DNA from: Vallitalea guaymasensis
Lineage (GTDB): Bacteria > Bacillota > Clostridia > Lachnospirales > Vallitaleaceae
Direction: 5' to 3'
Length of the DNA: 64,000 nucleotides
NCBI RefSeq assembly: GCF_018141425.1
Contig: NZ_CP058561.1
Span: forward strand, 3,596,001 to 3,660,000
A program made the position numbers and the translations under genes. Of the stretch, positions 18,722 through 27,029 are shown piece by piece. How positions within the stretch are numbered: position 1 is the first letter of the stretch; the number at the start of each line of letters is the position of its first letter. Under the pieces are notes generated by a model. It searched no databases. It worked only from the letters and a program-made list of their open reading frames with translations, and was not told the DNA's origin.

Positions 18722-19690
18722 ATGAAAACGATTCTGGTTACAGGTGGAGCAGGATTCATTGGCAGCAACTTCATTAGATATATCATTAATAAATATGATG
18801 ACTATAAGATAATTAATCTTGATGCATTGACTTATGCTGGCAACCTAGATAATTTAGAGGATATTGAAGATAATCCTAATTATGTCTTTGTTAAAGGGGA
18901 TATATCTGATATAGATATTGTTAACCCAATAATGGAAAAATGTGTAGATTATATCATTAATTTTGCTGCAGAAAGTCATGTTGATAGAAGTATTGATAAT
19001 AGTAATGCATTTATTAAGACAAATGTGATGGGGACACAGGTTTTATTGGATGCAGCTAAAAAATATAAGATAAAAAAATATATCCAAATTTCTACAGATG
19101 AAGTTTATGGTTCATTGGGAAATACTGGATATTTTACAGAAAAGACACCTATATCACCTAATAATCCATATTCTGCTAGTAAGGCTAGTGCAGACTTGTT
19201 GGTTAGAGCATATTATGAGACATATAAGCTGCCTATTAACATTACAAGATGCTCCAATAATTATGGTGCTTATCAATATCCCGAAAAATTAATACCACTT
19301 ATGATAAGCAGAGCATATGATAATCAGCCACTACCAGTTTATGGAAATGGTTTGAACATTCGTGATTGGATTCATGTAGAAGATCATTGTGCTGCAATAG
19401 ATAAAGTACTTCACCATGGTAAGATAGGAGAGGTCTATAATATTGGAGCTAATAATGAAAGAAATAATCTTTTTATAGTTAGAAAAATATTAGATTGCCT
19501 AGATAAGGATGAATCATTAATAGAATTTGTAGATGACAGATTGGGACATGATGTAAGGTATGCTATAGATGCCACTAAGATAAGAGAAGAATTAGGTTGG
19601 AGACCAAGCTATAAATTTGAAGAGGGAATCGAAGAAACCATTAGATGGTATGTGAATAATCAAGAGTGGTGGAGAAAAATAATGAAATAG
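18722..19690 (+). CDS. rmlB: dTDP-glucose 4,6-dehydratase RmlB
   Basis: A 322-residue extended SDR enzyme. It has the NAD-binding TGGAGFIGSNFIR at the N-terminus, AAESHVDRS (about residues 82-90), the catalytic TDEVYG and YxxxK (PYSASKASADL), and IRDWIHVEDHC. Its product, dTDP-4-keto-6-deoxyglucose, feeds both RmlC/RmlD and the putative viosamine branch (21525 and 20827). AGAGGTG overlaps the end of rmlC. A terminator follows the gene. Confidence 0.97.
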   Translation: MKTILVTGGAGFIGSNFIRYIINKYDDYKIINLDALTYAGNLDNLEDIEDNPNYVFVKGDISDIDIVNPIMEKCVDYIINFAAESHVDRSIDNSNAFIKTNVMGTQVLLDAAKKYKIKKYIQISTDEVYGSLGNTGYFTEKTPISPNNPYSASKASADLLVRAYYETYKLPINITRCSNNYGAYQYPEKLIPLMISRAYDNQPLPVYGNGLNIRDWIHVEDHCAAIDKVLHHGKIGEVYNIGANNERNNLFIVRKILDCLDKDESLIEFVDDRLGHDVRYAIDATKIREELGWRPSYKFEEGIEETIRWYVNNQEWWRKIMK

Positions 19691-19756
19691 GAGATTAATC
19701 TACATAATTATAAGTAGATGAATAATGATTGATATTAAACTGAAGATGGAGAATAT

Positions 19757-19799
19757 AAAGGAATTCTATAATGATATAAGATAATGGAATTCTTTTTTT
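19757..19799 (+). terminator. Terminator of the rmlACB unit
   Basis: Inverted repeat of about 13 bp (AAAGGAATTCTAT with ATGGAATTCTTT, G-U pairs allowed) followed by a run of seven T. Confidence 0.8.
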
Positions 19800-19843
19800 A
19801 TATAAAAATGAAGGTTATTTGAATATAAGTACAATAAATGATA

Positions 19844-19871
19844 ACTTACACTATTAATTAGACATATAATG
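19844..19871 (+). promoter_or_regulatory. SigK-like promoter of the 19906 glycosyltransferase gene
   Basis: ATAAC (AC at 19844-19845), 17 nt, CATATAATG at 19863-19871, 34 nt before the start codon. One deviation at the last base. Confidence 0.5.
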
Positions 19872-19905
19872 TAGGGTAATCTAATTTTATGAAGGGATTG
19901 TTTCA

Positions 19906-20778
19906 ATGTCGGTTCCACTAGTATGCTTTATAACATGGAATAGGGTTGGACTAACTGTACAGAATTTACAGGCTTTACTTGATACAACAGATGATTTTGA
20001 ATTATATATTATTGATAACAATTCAATTGATGATACATGGGAATATTTACAGACAGTTGAAGATGACAGGATAAAATGTAAAAAGAGATTTATGGAAAAC
20101 TGTGGAGTAGTTTATGCCATAAATTATGCTCTTAGTAAGAGAAAAAAAGACCAATATTTTATTTTAGTAGAAAATGATGTTTATATAAAAATCAAAGAGT
20201 GGATCTCAAAGTTTATGGAAGTGATGAATCGTTTTCCAGAAGTGGGTTTACTAGGCGGAGTGAGAGAAGGGCTTTTTAAACAAAAGAAGATAAATCCAAA
20301 GTTATGTAGTAAAGAGGGGATTAGCTATTATCAATACAAGATGGTTTTAGGATGCTGCAATTGTATAAGACCAGAAGTGTTTGATTATATAGGTTATTGG
20401 AATGAAGAAACCTATGGAGCAGATATAGATATGGGTATAAGGATAAATGACTATACTCCTTATTGTACAGGGTATCTTCCTACTGTACAATTAATACAAC
20501 CTCAATATGTATGTTGTGACCAATGCCTATATAAAAACAAATGTTCCTTAGTAAAGAATAACACTACATGTTTTGATATTCATAAATCAAATTATTGTCA
20601 TGATAAGTTTGCAAAATTAATAAAAGAGAAAGAAGCCATATATTTTGAGGAGGTCAAATCAGGAAAACGGTCAATCTTTTGTGCTTCCATACATGATTCT
20701 GATTCTATTAATAAGCATTATTATAATAAGAAAATGGCAGAAGAGAATTTTCAATATTTTATACGAAATGCTAATTAG
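19906..20778 (+). CDS. GT2 glycosyltransferase with Cys-rich insert
   Basis: A 290-residue GT-A transferase. CFITWNRVGLTVQNLQALL and LYIIDNNSIDDTWEYL form the nucleotide-binding strand, the DxD-like VENDVYIK lies near residue 87, and WNEETYGADIDMGIRI is the acceptor-side acidic motif. An unusual segment near residues 205-235 has seven Cys in about 30 residues (CCDQC, KNKC, TTC, NYC), which could bind a metal. This is not standard for GT2 enzymes. GAAGGGA lies 9 nt before the ATG. AntB, in the Bacillus anthrose operon, is also a GT2 enzyme near an aminotransferase and an acyltransferase, as here, but orthology is untested. Confidence 0.8.
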   Translation: MSVPLVCFITWNRVGLTVQNLQALLDTTDDFELYIIDNNSIDDTWEYLQTVEDDRIKCKKRFMENCGVVYAINYALSKRKKDQYFILVENDVYIKIKEWISKFMEVMNRFPEVGLLGGVREGLFKQKKINPKLCSKEGISYYQYKMVLGCCNCIRPEVFDYIGYWNEETYGADIDMGIRINDYTPYCTGYLPTVQLIQPQYVCCDQCLYKNKCSLVKNNTTCFDIHKSNYCHDKFAKLIKEKEAIYFEEVKSGKRSIFCASIHDSDSINKHYYNKKMAEENFQYFIRNAN

Positions 20779-20826
20779 TGAATAATCATTTTCGATATAT
20801 TATAATTTCAAACGGAGGTTTGAATA

Positions 20827-21480
20827 ATGAGAGATATCATTGTTTTTGGTGCTGGGGGACATTCAAAAGTAATTATTGATATTGTAGAAAAACAGCATGA
20901 ATTTAATATAGTTGGATTGATTGATCCATATAGACAAAAAGGAGAGTACTATTTTGGATATACTATTATCGGGAATGAAGAAGATTACTCTATCTTAAAT
21001 AAAATACATGAAGGGATAGTTGCAATAGGAGATAATTGGACACGTTACAAGATGGTTTGCTTAATAAAAGATATAAATTCTAAGTTTAAGTTTATTACAT
21101 GTATTCATCCTTATACATCTATTGGAAAAGGTGTAACAATAGGGGATGGCAGTGTTTTAATGGCTGGTGTAGTTGTTAATAGTGATTCTATAATTGGTAA
21201 TCACTGTATCATTAACAGCAAGGCATCAATTGACCATGATAATTGTATTGGAGATTACGCTTCTATTGCACCAAATGCAACTACGGGAGGGCATGTGAAG
21301 ATAGGCGATTATTCGGCTATTGGTTTGGGAGCGAATATAATTCATGATAAATGTATAGGTTCTAATACAGTGATAGGTGCTGGTTCAACAGTTATTAAGG
21401 ATATTCCATCATATACAGTTGCATATGGAATACCTTGCAAAATAGTGAGGAAACGTATTCAAGGTGAAAAATATTTGTAA
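20827..21480 (+). CDS. NeuD/PglD-family sugar acetyltransferase
   Basis: A 217-residue protein. The N-terminal Rossmann-like half (RDIIVFGAGGHSKVIIDIV) and C-terminal left-handed beta-helix hexapeptides (IGKGVTIGDG, IGNHCIINSKASIDHDN, IGAGSTVIKDIP) are the NeuD/PglD/VioB arrangement. SIDHDN carries the catalytic-base histidine seen in PglD. It should transfer an acetyl group to a 4-amino sugar nucleotide. The aminotransferase gene starts 44 nt after the stop, so this pair probably makes dTDP-4-acetamido-4,6-dideoxyhexose from the RmlB product. A CGGAGG site precedes the start. Confidence 0.88.
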   Translation: MRDIIVFGAGGHSKVIIDIVEKQHEFNIVGLIDPYRQKGEYYFGYTIIGNEEDYSILNKIHEGIVAIGDNWTRYKMVCLIKDINSKFKFITCIHPYTSIGKGVTIGDGSVLMAGVVVNSDSIIGNHCIINSKASIDHDNCIGDYASIAPNATTGGHVKIGDYSAIGLGANIIHDKCIGSNTVIGAGSTVIKDIPSYTVAYGIPCKIVRKRIQGEKYL

Positions 21481-21524
21481 AATGATATAAAAAAGTCTTA
21501 GAAGAGACAAGAGTAGGTGTAACT

Positions 21525-22607
21525 ATGATTAATGTTACAAAAACTTATTTGCCAGATATTGATAAATATAAGGATTATGTAAATAAAATATATGATTCTG
21601 GTTGGATAACAAATAATGGTGAATTAGTTAGAGAATTGGAAAAAAGATTAGAAAAATATCTGGGAATTGGTAATTTAATTCTAGTATCAAATGGAACATT
21701 AGCACTTCAAGTCGCCTACAAAGTTTTAGGTATCTCTGGAGATGTTATCACAACACCTTTTTCGTTTGTGGCTACAACAAGTAGTTTAGTATGGGAAGGA
21801 TTAAGACCTAGATATGTTGATATAGATGAAAGAACTCTTAATATTGATGTTGATAAAATAGAAGAAAAAATATCTCAGGATACATCTTGTATTGTTCCAA
21901 CCCATGTTTTTGGAAATGGATGTGATGTTGATAGAATAAAGTATATAGCAGAAAAAAATAATCTGAAGGTTATATATGATGCGGCTCATTGTTTTGGTGT
22001 CAATTATAATGGAGAGAGTATACTTAATTATGGAGATATCAGTATATTGAGTTTTCACGCTACAAAAATATTTCATACCATAGAAGGGGGAGCATTGATA
22101 ATAAACAATGATGAAATAGCTGAAAAAGTTAGAAAGATGATAAATTTTGGATTTGCTTCTCATGAAAAGATTACTGAGTTAGGAATAAATGCTAAAATGA
22201 ATGAATTCCAAGCAGCTATGGGATTATGTTTATTGGATGATATAGGTAATATAATGGATAATAGGAAAAAGATCTATGAATACTATTTGAAATGTTTTAA
22301 TGGAAATTATTCTGTGAAATTTCAATGCATTAATAAAAAATGCACTATGAATTATTCTTATTTTCCAATTATATTTAAAAGTGAATACGATTTATTTAAA
22401 ATAAGGGATAAATTATTAGATAATAATGTTATCCCTAGAAGATACTTTTATCCTTCTCTAAATAAATTACCTTATGTTCAGGATGCTGATGTACAAAAAT
22501 CTAATAGTATTTCAAAAAGAATTTTATGTTTACCAATATATTATTCGTTAGATGTACAAAATCAAGATATAATAATTAGAATAATAGAGGAAAATCTAAA
22601 ACAATAA
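21525..22607 (+). CDS. DegT/StrS-family nucleotide-sugar aminotransferase (VioA/DesI-like)
   Basis: A 360-residue PLP enzyme. The PLP lysine lies in SFHATKIFHTIEGGALI (about residues 177-193), after VIYDAAHCFGV. SFHATK followed by TIEGG is common in enzymes acting on dTDP-4-keto-6-deoxyhexoses (VioA, FdtB, QdtB). The adjacent NeuD-type acetyltransferase and nearby rmlA/rmlB support dTDP-viosamine (Qui4N) as product, the precursor of the spore sugar anthrose. I cannot distinguish gluco from galacto products from the sequence. The ribosome binding site is GTAGGTG. It is convergent with the 22651 gene. Confidence 0.85.
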   Translation: MINVTKTYLPDIDKYKDYVNKIYDSGWITNNGELVRELEKRLEKYLGIGNLILVSNGTLALQVAYKVLGISGDVITTPFSFVATTSSLVWEGLRPRYVDIDERTLNIDVDKIEEKISQDTSCIVPTHVFGNGCDVDRIKYIAEKNNLKVIYDAAHCFGVNYNGESILNYGDISILSFHATKIFHTIEGGALIINNDEIAEKVRKMINFGFASHEKITELGINAKMNEFQAAMGLCLLDDIGNIMDNRKKIYEYYLKCFNGNYSVKFQCINKKCTMNYSYFPIIFKSEYDLFKIRDKLLDNNVIPRRYFYPSLNKLPYVQDADVQKSNSISKRILCLPIYYSLDVQNQDIIIRIIEENLKQ

Positions 22608-22650
22608 ATAATGGCAATAAAAATAATAAATTAGTAAGCGTTTGTTGGTA

Positions 22651-23670
22651 TTAAGGTTTGGTAAAAAGGGATATATGTTTGTTTACAGCGTTTATGAACT
22701 GTTTAATAATTATTTCAGGATTATAGTTTGTTTGTATTAGTTTCCTAGATTTTATTGCAAAATTTTCTCTCAATTCTTTACTATTAACTAAAGATTCTAG
22801 ATTAGAATACCATTGGTCATTTGTAGTTGCGAGGAAGCCATTTTCACCATTTTTTATTAAAGTTCTATGATGTTCTGTATTTGAGGCTACAATTGGTAGT
22901 CCTAACAACATTATTCTTTTTAATCCAAAACCGCTTTTGCCCCATCTACCTTTATGCTTAATATATGGCATAATAAAAATATCAGATTGGGATAACTTAG
23001 GTACTATATCTGTTAAATACTTGGTTAATGGTTGATATTCTATGAATTTAGCGAAAGGCATTACTTTACGTATTTCATGTCTTAGATCAGGATGATTTTT
23101 TCCCATATACCATCCATATAAATGAAGTTCGGTATTATAACGTTCATGAATTTCACATAATGGTTTAGCAATCATAAGTAAATCTTGCGTATAGGCATCA
23201 GCACAAGCTTGCTGCCAGCTGATAATTAATGGGTTATTTGATTTTTGTGTAATTGACACATAATTATAATTTTCAAAATCAACTATATTTGAAACTGTTT
23301 CAATAGGTACATTAGTATATTCTTTTAGTGCTCTTTTATGTTGTGAAGTACATACTATAATAAGGTCAGTTATTTTCAATGTTTCTAACTTATCTGTTTT
23401 ATGCATATCTTGAAAGTCATTATCAATATGAATCAGTTTAACTTTACCCTTAAGGTGCTCTATGTATTTTTTTGTATGTGCTGGACATTGTATAGTTTTT
23501 TGAAAAAATATTGCATCACAGTTTGGATTTTTAAGTATACTAAATTTTTGGGATAAATCTAAAACTGTTTCTACATCATAACCTAAATCTTGTAAAGCTT
23601 TTGCAAATAACTTATTTGCATAAGTTGTGGTTGGATTTCCACTAGGGATAATAAAAAAATATGACTTCAT
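22651..23670 (-). CDS. GT-B-type glycosyltransferase with IDND motif, paralogue of 16083
   Basis: I start this gene at 23670 (MKSYFFIIPSGNPTT). A GGAGTG site lies 8 nt upstream, and this start leaves 16 nt to the rmlD stop; the longer frame from 23751 would overlap rmlD. The 339-residue protein matches the 16083 product along its length: FFQKTIQCPAH, KLIHIDNDFQDM, PLIISWQQACADAY, LHLYGWYMGKN and KSGFGLKRIMLLGLPIV. It is cotranscribed with rmlD, suggesting a rhamnosyltransferase, though this is inference from position. No membrane segment. Confidence 0.75.
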   Translation of the reverse strand: MKSYFFIIPSGNPTTTYANKLFAKALQDLGYDVETVLDLSQKFSILKNPNCDAIFFQKTIQCPAHTKKYIEHLKGKVKLIHIDNDFQDMHKTDKLETLKITDLIIVCTSQHKRALKEYTNVPIETVSNIVDFENYNYVSITQKSNNPLIISWQQACADAYTQDLLMIAKPLCEIHERYNTELHLYGWYMGKNHPDLRHEIRKVMPFAKFIEYQPLTKYLTDIVPKLSQSDIFIMPYIKHKGRWGKSGFGLKRIMLLGLPIVASNTEHHRTLIKNGENGFLATTNDQWYSNLESLVNSKELRENFAIKSRKLIQTNYNPEIIIKQFINAVNKHISLFTKP

Positions 23671-23686
23671 AGGATTCACTCCAATT

Positions 23687-24532
23687 TTATAATTTTTGTA
23701 AAAATTCTTCCAAGGCATCTTCCCAATAACGAAGTTTATAATTAAATACATGCTCTAGCATATGATTCTTAAGTACTGAATAACTAGGTCTCTTAGCAGG
23801 TTTATCTAATTGCTCTGAATCTATGGGTAATACTTTAGTTTTATTGTTAGTTAATTGAAGTATTTTATTAGTAAAATCGTACCAACTACATTCACCTTTA
23901 TTGGATACATGATAAATTCCATAATTATCAGTCTTAATAACCATGGTAATTACTTTTAATAAATCAAGAGTATATGTTGGGGTTCCTATTTGGTCATTAA
24001 CTACATTCAAGGTATCATTCTTCATAGATAATTTTAACATTGTTTTAACAAAGTTATTACCATGTTGCCCATATAACCAAGAAGTTCTTAATATATAATG
24101 TTTCGGACATAGTGACTTAATGAAATTTTCTCCTAATAATTTTGAACTTCCATAAATATTTAAGGGATTTGCTTTATCTGATTCTATATAAGGTTGATTT
24201 TTTTTGCCATCAAAAATATAGTCTGTAGAAATATGGACTAAACGATAATCATATTTCTTTGAAAGTATTGCTAAATTACAGCAACCATATGCATTTATGT
24301 TATACGCTAAGTCAATATTATCTTCACACCTATCTACATTGGTATAAGCTGCACAGTTAATAATTACTTGAGGTTTTACATTAGAAATAATATTTTGTAC
24401 ATCCTTAAGTTTTGTAATATCTAACTCCTCTTTGTTTAAACCAACTATTTTATGAAAAGGTGATAATAATTTTTCTGCATCATATCCTAATTGCCCATTA
24501 ACACCTGTTATAAGAATATTAATATAATTCAC
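23687..24532 (-). CDS. rmlD: dTDP-4-dehydrorhamnose reductase RmlD
   Basis: This is a 281-residue SDR that reduces dTDP-4-keto-L-rhamnose to dTDP-L-rhamnose, the last step of the pathway. ILITGVNGQLGYDAEKLL is the NADPH-binding N-terminus. NCAAYTNVDRCED, LVHISTDYIFDG and the catalytic YGSSKLLGE follow, with RTSWLYG. The start is unusual: the GTG at 24532 overlaps its own GAGG, whereas an ATT at 24523 has GAGGTG at a normal 6-nt distance and would give the usual M-N-I-L-I-T-G start. It is separated from rmlACB, which lie on the other strand. Confidence 0.95.
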   Translation of the reverse strand: MNYINILITGVNGQLGYDAEKLLSPFHKIVGLNKEELDITKLKDVQNIISNVKPQVIINCAAYTNVDRCEDNIDLAYNINAYGCCNLAILSKKYDYRLVHISTDYIFDGKKNQPYIESDKANPLNIYGSSKLLGENFIKSLCPKHYILRTSWLYGQHGNNFVKTMLKLSMKNDTLNVVNDQIGTPTYTLDLLKVITMVIKTDNYGIYHVSNKGECSWYDFTNKILQLTNNKTKVLPIDSEQLDKPAKRPSYSVLKNHMLEHVFNYKLRYWEDALEEFLQKL

Positions 24533-24628
24533 CTCGTATTATTGGGTTTATATATAAATATATGATATCAAATTTCAAAAAAGAATTATTAATTAAACTA
24601 TTATTATATATAATTTGAAGCTTGTGTA

Positions 24629-24655
24629 ACATATTTAATAATATATAATAATATG
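24629..24655 (+). promoter_or_regulatory. SigK-like promoter of the 24727 glycosyltransferase gene
   Basis: GTAAC (AC at 24629-24630), 16 nt, AATAATATG, about 72 nt before the chosen start. The -10 has two deviations from CATANNNTA and the DNA is very AT-rich, so support is modest. Confidence 0.35.
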
Positions 24656-24726
24656 AATTAGGATTATAAAATCTATAAATATGAATGGTAACTACATATG
24701 TACTTGGTTTTGAAGGGAGATGTTGT

Positions 24727-25758
24727 ATGAAATTATTGTTTGTATATTCTAATAAAGATGATCCATGTACAAGAAAATACTGTTTTGAGTTATCAAAGGG
24801 CTTAAAAAAATATGTTGAATCAACATTAGTTTTATATTATAAAGAATTAAATGAAGAAGTAGTTTTGAACAATGATATTATTATATTCCAGCGTTTAGGT
24901 GCTAATGGAGTAATAATTTCTAGAGAAGACAAAAGAAATATTTTTATGTTAATTAACAAGTATTATAATACTAAAAAATTTGTTTATATGATAGATGATT
25001 TAGTGATAGAAGACCAATATGGATTACCAAAGAAATTTATAAAAAGATGTCATGCATTGATATGTCAAAATAAACTAATGAAACAACAAATTAAGAAATA
25101 TAATAAAAATATTTATATATTACGTACTTATGTAGATATGAAAGAAATAAAAAATGTTAAAAAAGAAAATCTAGATAAATTTTATGTATCTTGGGTAAGT
25201 ACAGGAGCCATAGGTAGGAAATTAATATTTAACATAATTAATACTTTTAGTAAAGAAAATTCAAATATAAGATTTGTTACCATGAGCGGTTCTTCATTTC
25301 TAAGTGGTGTAGAAAATGTTATTAGTTATAGATATGTTCCTTTTAAAAATATGATCAGTTTTTTAAAGGGAACACATATATTATTGAATCCAGTACCAAC
25401 TAATGATAATTATTATAAAGAGAAAATAGAAAAAAGAAGTAAAAAGACAATAGAAGAATGTCTAAATTGTAAAACAGAGATTAAATATGCATTAGCAGGG
25501 GCTACGCAAAATGCAATTATATCCAGTAAGACAGCGCCTTTTCTATATTCAATTAAGAATAAGCAAAATGGATTATTAGTTAATGATACTGTAGAAGAGT
25601 GGGTTACTGCAATAAATAGGCTATATAAAGATGATGATTTAAGAGAAAAAATAATAGAAAATGCTTATAAAGATGTTATGGAACATTATACTTTAGATTA
25701 TGCATCATTAAAAGCATTAGAGATATTTAATAGAATATTAATGAATAACTCTAATTAA
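24727..25758 (+). CDS. Glycosyltransferase of the island's DD-motif group
   Basis: Start chosen at 24727 (MKLLFVYSNKDDPC) because AAGGGAG lies 7 nt upstream; an in-frame ATG at 24685 has no ribosome binding site. The 343-residue protein has N-domain IIFQRLGANG and FVYMIDDLVIED (about residue 95), which align with the IDDD strand of 16083 and 29988. The C-domain has FVSWVSTGAIGRKLIF, the YRYVPFKNMI strand and a GT4-like ending (NGLLVNDTVEEWVTAINRL). No signal peptide. It stands alone between an upstream promoter and a strong convergent terminator. Confidence 0.7.
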   Translation: MKLLFVYSNKDDPCTRKYCFELSKGLKKYVESTLVLYYKELNEEVVLNNDIIIFQRLGANGVIISREDKRNIFMLINKYYNTKKFVYMIDDLVIEDQYGLPKKFIKRCHALICQNKLMKQQIKKYNKNIYILRTYVDMKEIKNVKKENLDKFYVSWVSTGAIGRKLIFNIINTFSKENSNIRFVTMSGSSFLSGVENVISYRYVPFKNMISFLKGTHILLNPVPTNDNYYKEKIEKRSKKTIEECLNCKTEIKYALAGATQNAIISSKTAPFLYSIKNKQNGLLVNDTVEEWVTAINRLYKDDDLREKIIENAYKDVMEHYTLDYASLKALEIFNRILMNNSN

Positions 25759-25760
25759 TA

Positions 25761-25806
25761 CATAATAATAAACCTTCATATATTGATAAGAAGGTTTATT
25801 ATTATG
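25761..25806. terminator. Perfect 17-bp hairpin between convergent glycosyltransferase genes
   Basis: CATAATAATAAACCTTC and its exact complement flank a 12-nt loop. It lies between the stops of 24727 (plus) and 25834 (minus), so it can serve both strands, although neither side has a clean T-run. Confidence 0.7.
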
Positions 25807-25833
25807 TGTTAATACTAAATGTTTTTGATATTT

Positions 25834-26850
25834 TTAATGGTTCATTTTATATAAATTTTCTAAAATAGCCAAGTACTTACTACATTGCTCTTCTTCTGAA
25901 AATAATTTGGAACGGTTAAGCATTTTATTTCTATAAATAGAAGCCATATTTAATGTTGTTAAAACTTTTTCAACTAAGTCTTCAATATTTACTTTAGGAA
26001 ATTTACTTATATCACTAGTACAATCTACTAAAAGTGCAGCATTTCCTAATAGTTCAGGTAAACTACCGGAATTTAATCCTACAAAAGGTGTACCAATGTT
26101 CATAGTTTCTATAACAGCATTCGAGCAACCTTCATGGGCTTTGAGATGGAGAACCAAATCTGCTGTTTTCAGTAAACGTGGCATTAGCTCATAATTAATA
26201 GGTTTTGATAAGTTTAATCTGGTAATATTAGGTAAATGGGCTTTCTTAATATATTCCTCAACTTCTTTTGGAGCAAGCCCTAATACCCAAAATTCTATTT
26301 CATTATGACTTTGAAGTTTTTTTGCAGTTTGAATCACTAATTTAATACATTCCAAAGAAGTATTTAGAGCCCCCCAATATGCACTACATAAAATAATTTT
26401 TTTGTTTAAAGGTCTAACGATAGGCTTAACATTTGGGGAAAAAATAGAGGCATTAGTGCTATTATAAATAATATCTCCATCAGGTTCTTTTTCATCATAT
26501 AGACTTCTGAAAAGTACTGTTTTACAAAATTTACTTTGATATACAAGATAGTCAGCACAAGAAATTAATTGTTTAAAATGCTCATTACCATCACTAATTA
26601 TTTTTTTATCATCATAATTATAATCTAAAAAAATTGAACCTAATCTGTGTAATATTTTTATATTGCGTCTCCTCAAATATTTCAATTCTTCAGGTTGGTT
26701 ATAATTAGCTACAGAGCAAAATACATCTATATTATTTTTATAGTTAAATCTTACTTGATGTCCTTGTGAGACACAATAATTACTGAATGTTTTAATCCAA
26801 GATATGGCACCACCTTTACCAACTGGAATTCTTGAAAAACCAATATTCAT
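25834..26850 (-). CDS. GT-B glycosyltransferase (GT4-like), paralogue of 15067
   Basis: A 338-residue soluble transferase that aligns end to end with the 15067 product: MNIGFSRIPVGKGGAISWIK, FSNYCVSQGHQV, IEFWVLGLAPKEVEEYIKKA, and the donor-site segment GCSNAVIETMNIGTPFVGL followed by SLPELLG. AGGTG precedes the ATG. A CATAAAATA box on the minus strand about 25 nt upstream could be a SigK-like -10, but no AC sits at the right distance. Donor and acceptor are unknown. Confidence 0.8.
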   Translation of the reverse strand: MNIGFSRIPVGKGGAISWIKTFSNYCVSQGHQVRFNYKNNIDVFCSVANYNQPEELKYLRRRNIKILHRLGSIFLDYNYDDKKIISDGNEHFKQLISCADYLVYQSKFCKTVLFRSLYDEKEPDGDIIYNSTNASIFSPNVKPIVRPLNKKIILCSAYWGALNTSLECIKLVIQTAKKLQSHNEIEFWVLGLAPKEVEEYIKKAHLPNITRLNLSKPINYELMPRLLKTADLVLHLKAHEGCSNAVIETMNIGTPFVGLNSGSLPELLGNAALLVDCTSDISKFPKVNIEDLVEKVLTTLNMASIYRNKMLNRSKLFSEEEQCSKYLAILENLYKMNH

Positions 26851-26941
26851 ATTATAATCACCTAAGTCATATTTTATGATTCTAATCCATTATATTTTGG
26901 ATAATTAAAAGAAGTGCATATAATTTAGAAATAATATTGTA

Positions 26942-26969
26942 ACGTTTTAAATTCAAGAAAAATATAATA
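26942..26969 (+). promoter_or_regulatory. SigK-like promoter of the 27030-32993 gene row
   Basis: TTGTAAC (AC at 26942-26943), 17 nt, AATATAATA at 26961-26969, 60 nt before the start codon. The 20-nt context AATATTGTAACGTTTTAAAT nearly repeats the sequence upstream of rmlA. Confidence 0.45.
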
Positions 26970-27029
26970 TAGTAACACTTGGATTGCAATCTAATATATT
27001 TGTAACTGATTTTATTGAGGTGAAATGAT

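Noticed and set aside
23671-23751. Upstream start of the 22651 gene
   Set aside because: It would overlap rmlD by 65 nt; ATG 23670 has a proper GGAGTG and matches the paralogue's N-terminus.
24685-24726. Upstream start (MVTTYVLGFEGRCC) of the 24727 gene
   Set aside because: No ribosome binding site; AAGGGAG points to 24727.
26851-26890. CATAAAATA on the minus strand as a SigK promoter for 25834
   Set aside because: The -10 is good, but there is no AC at 16-18 nt distance, so it was not counted with the eleven.
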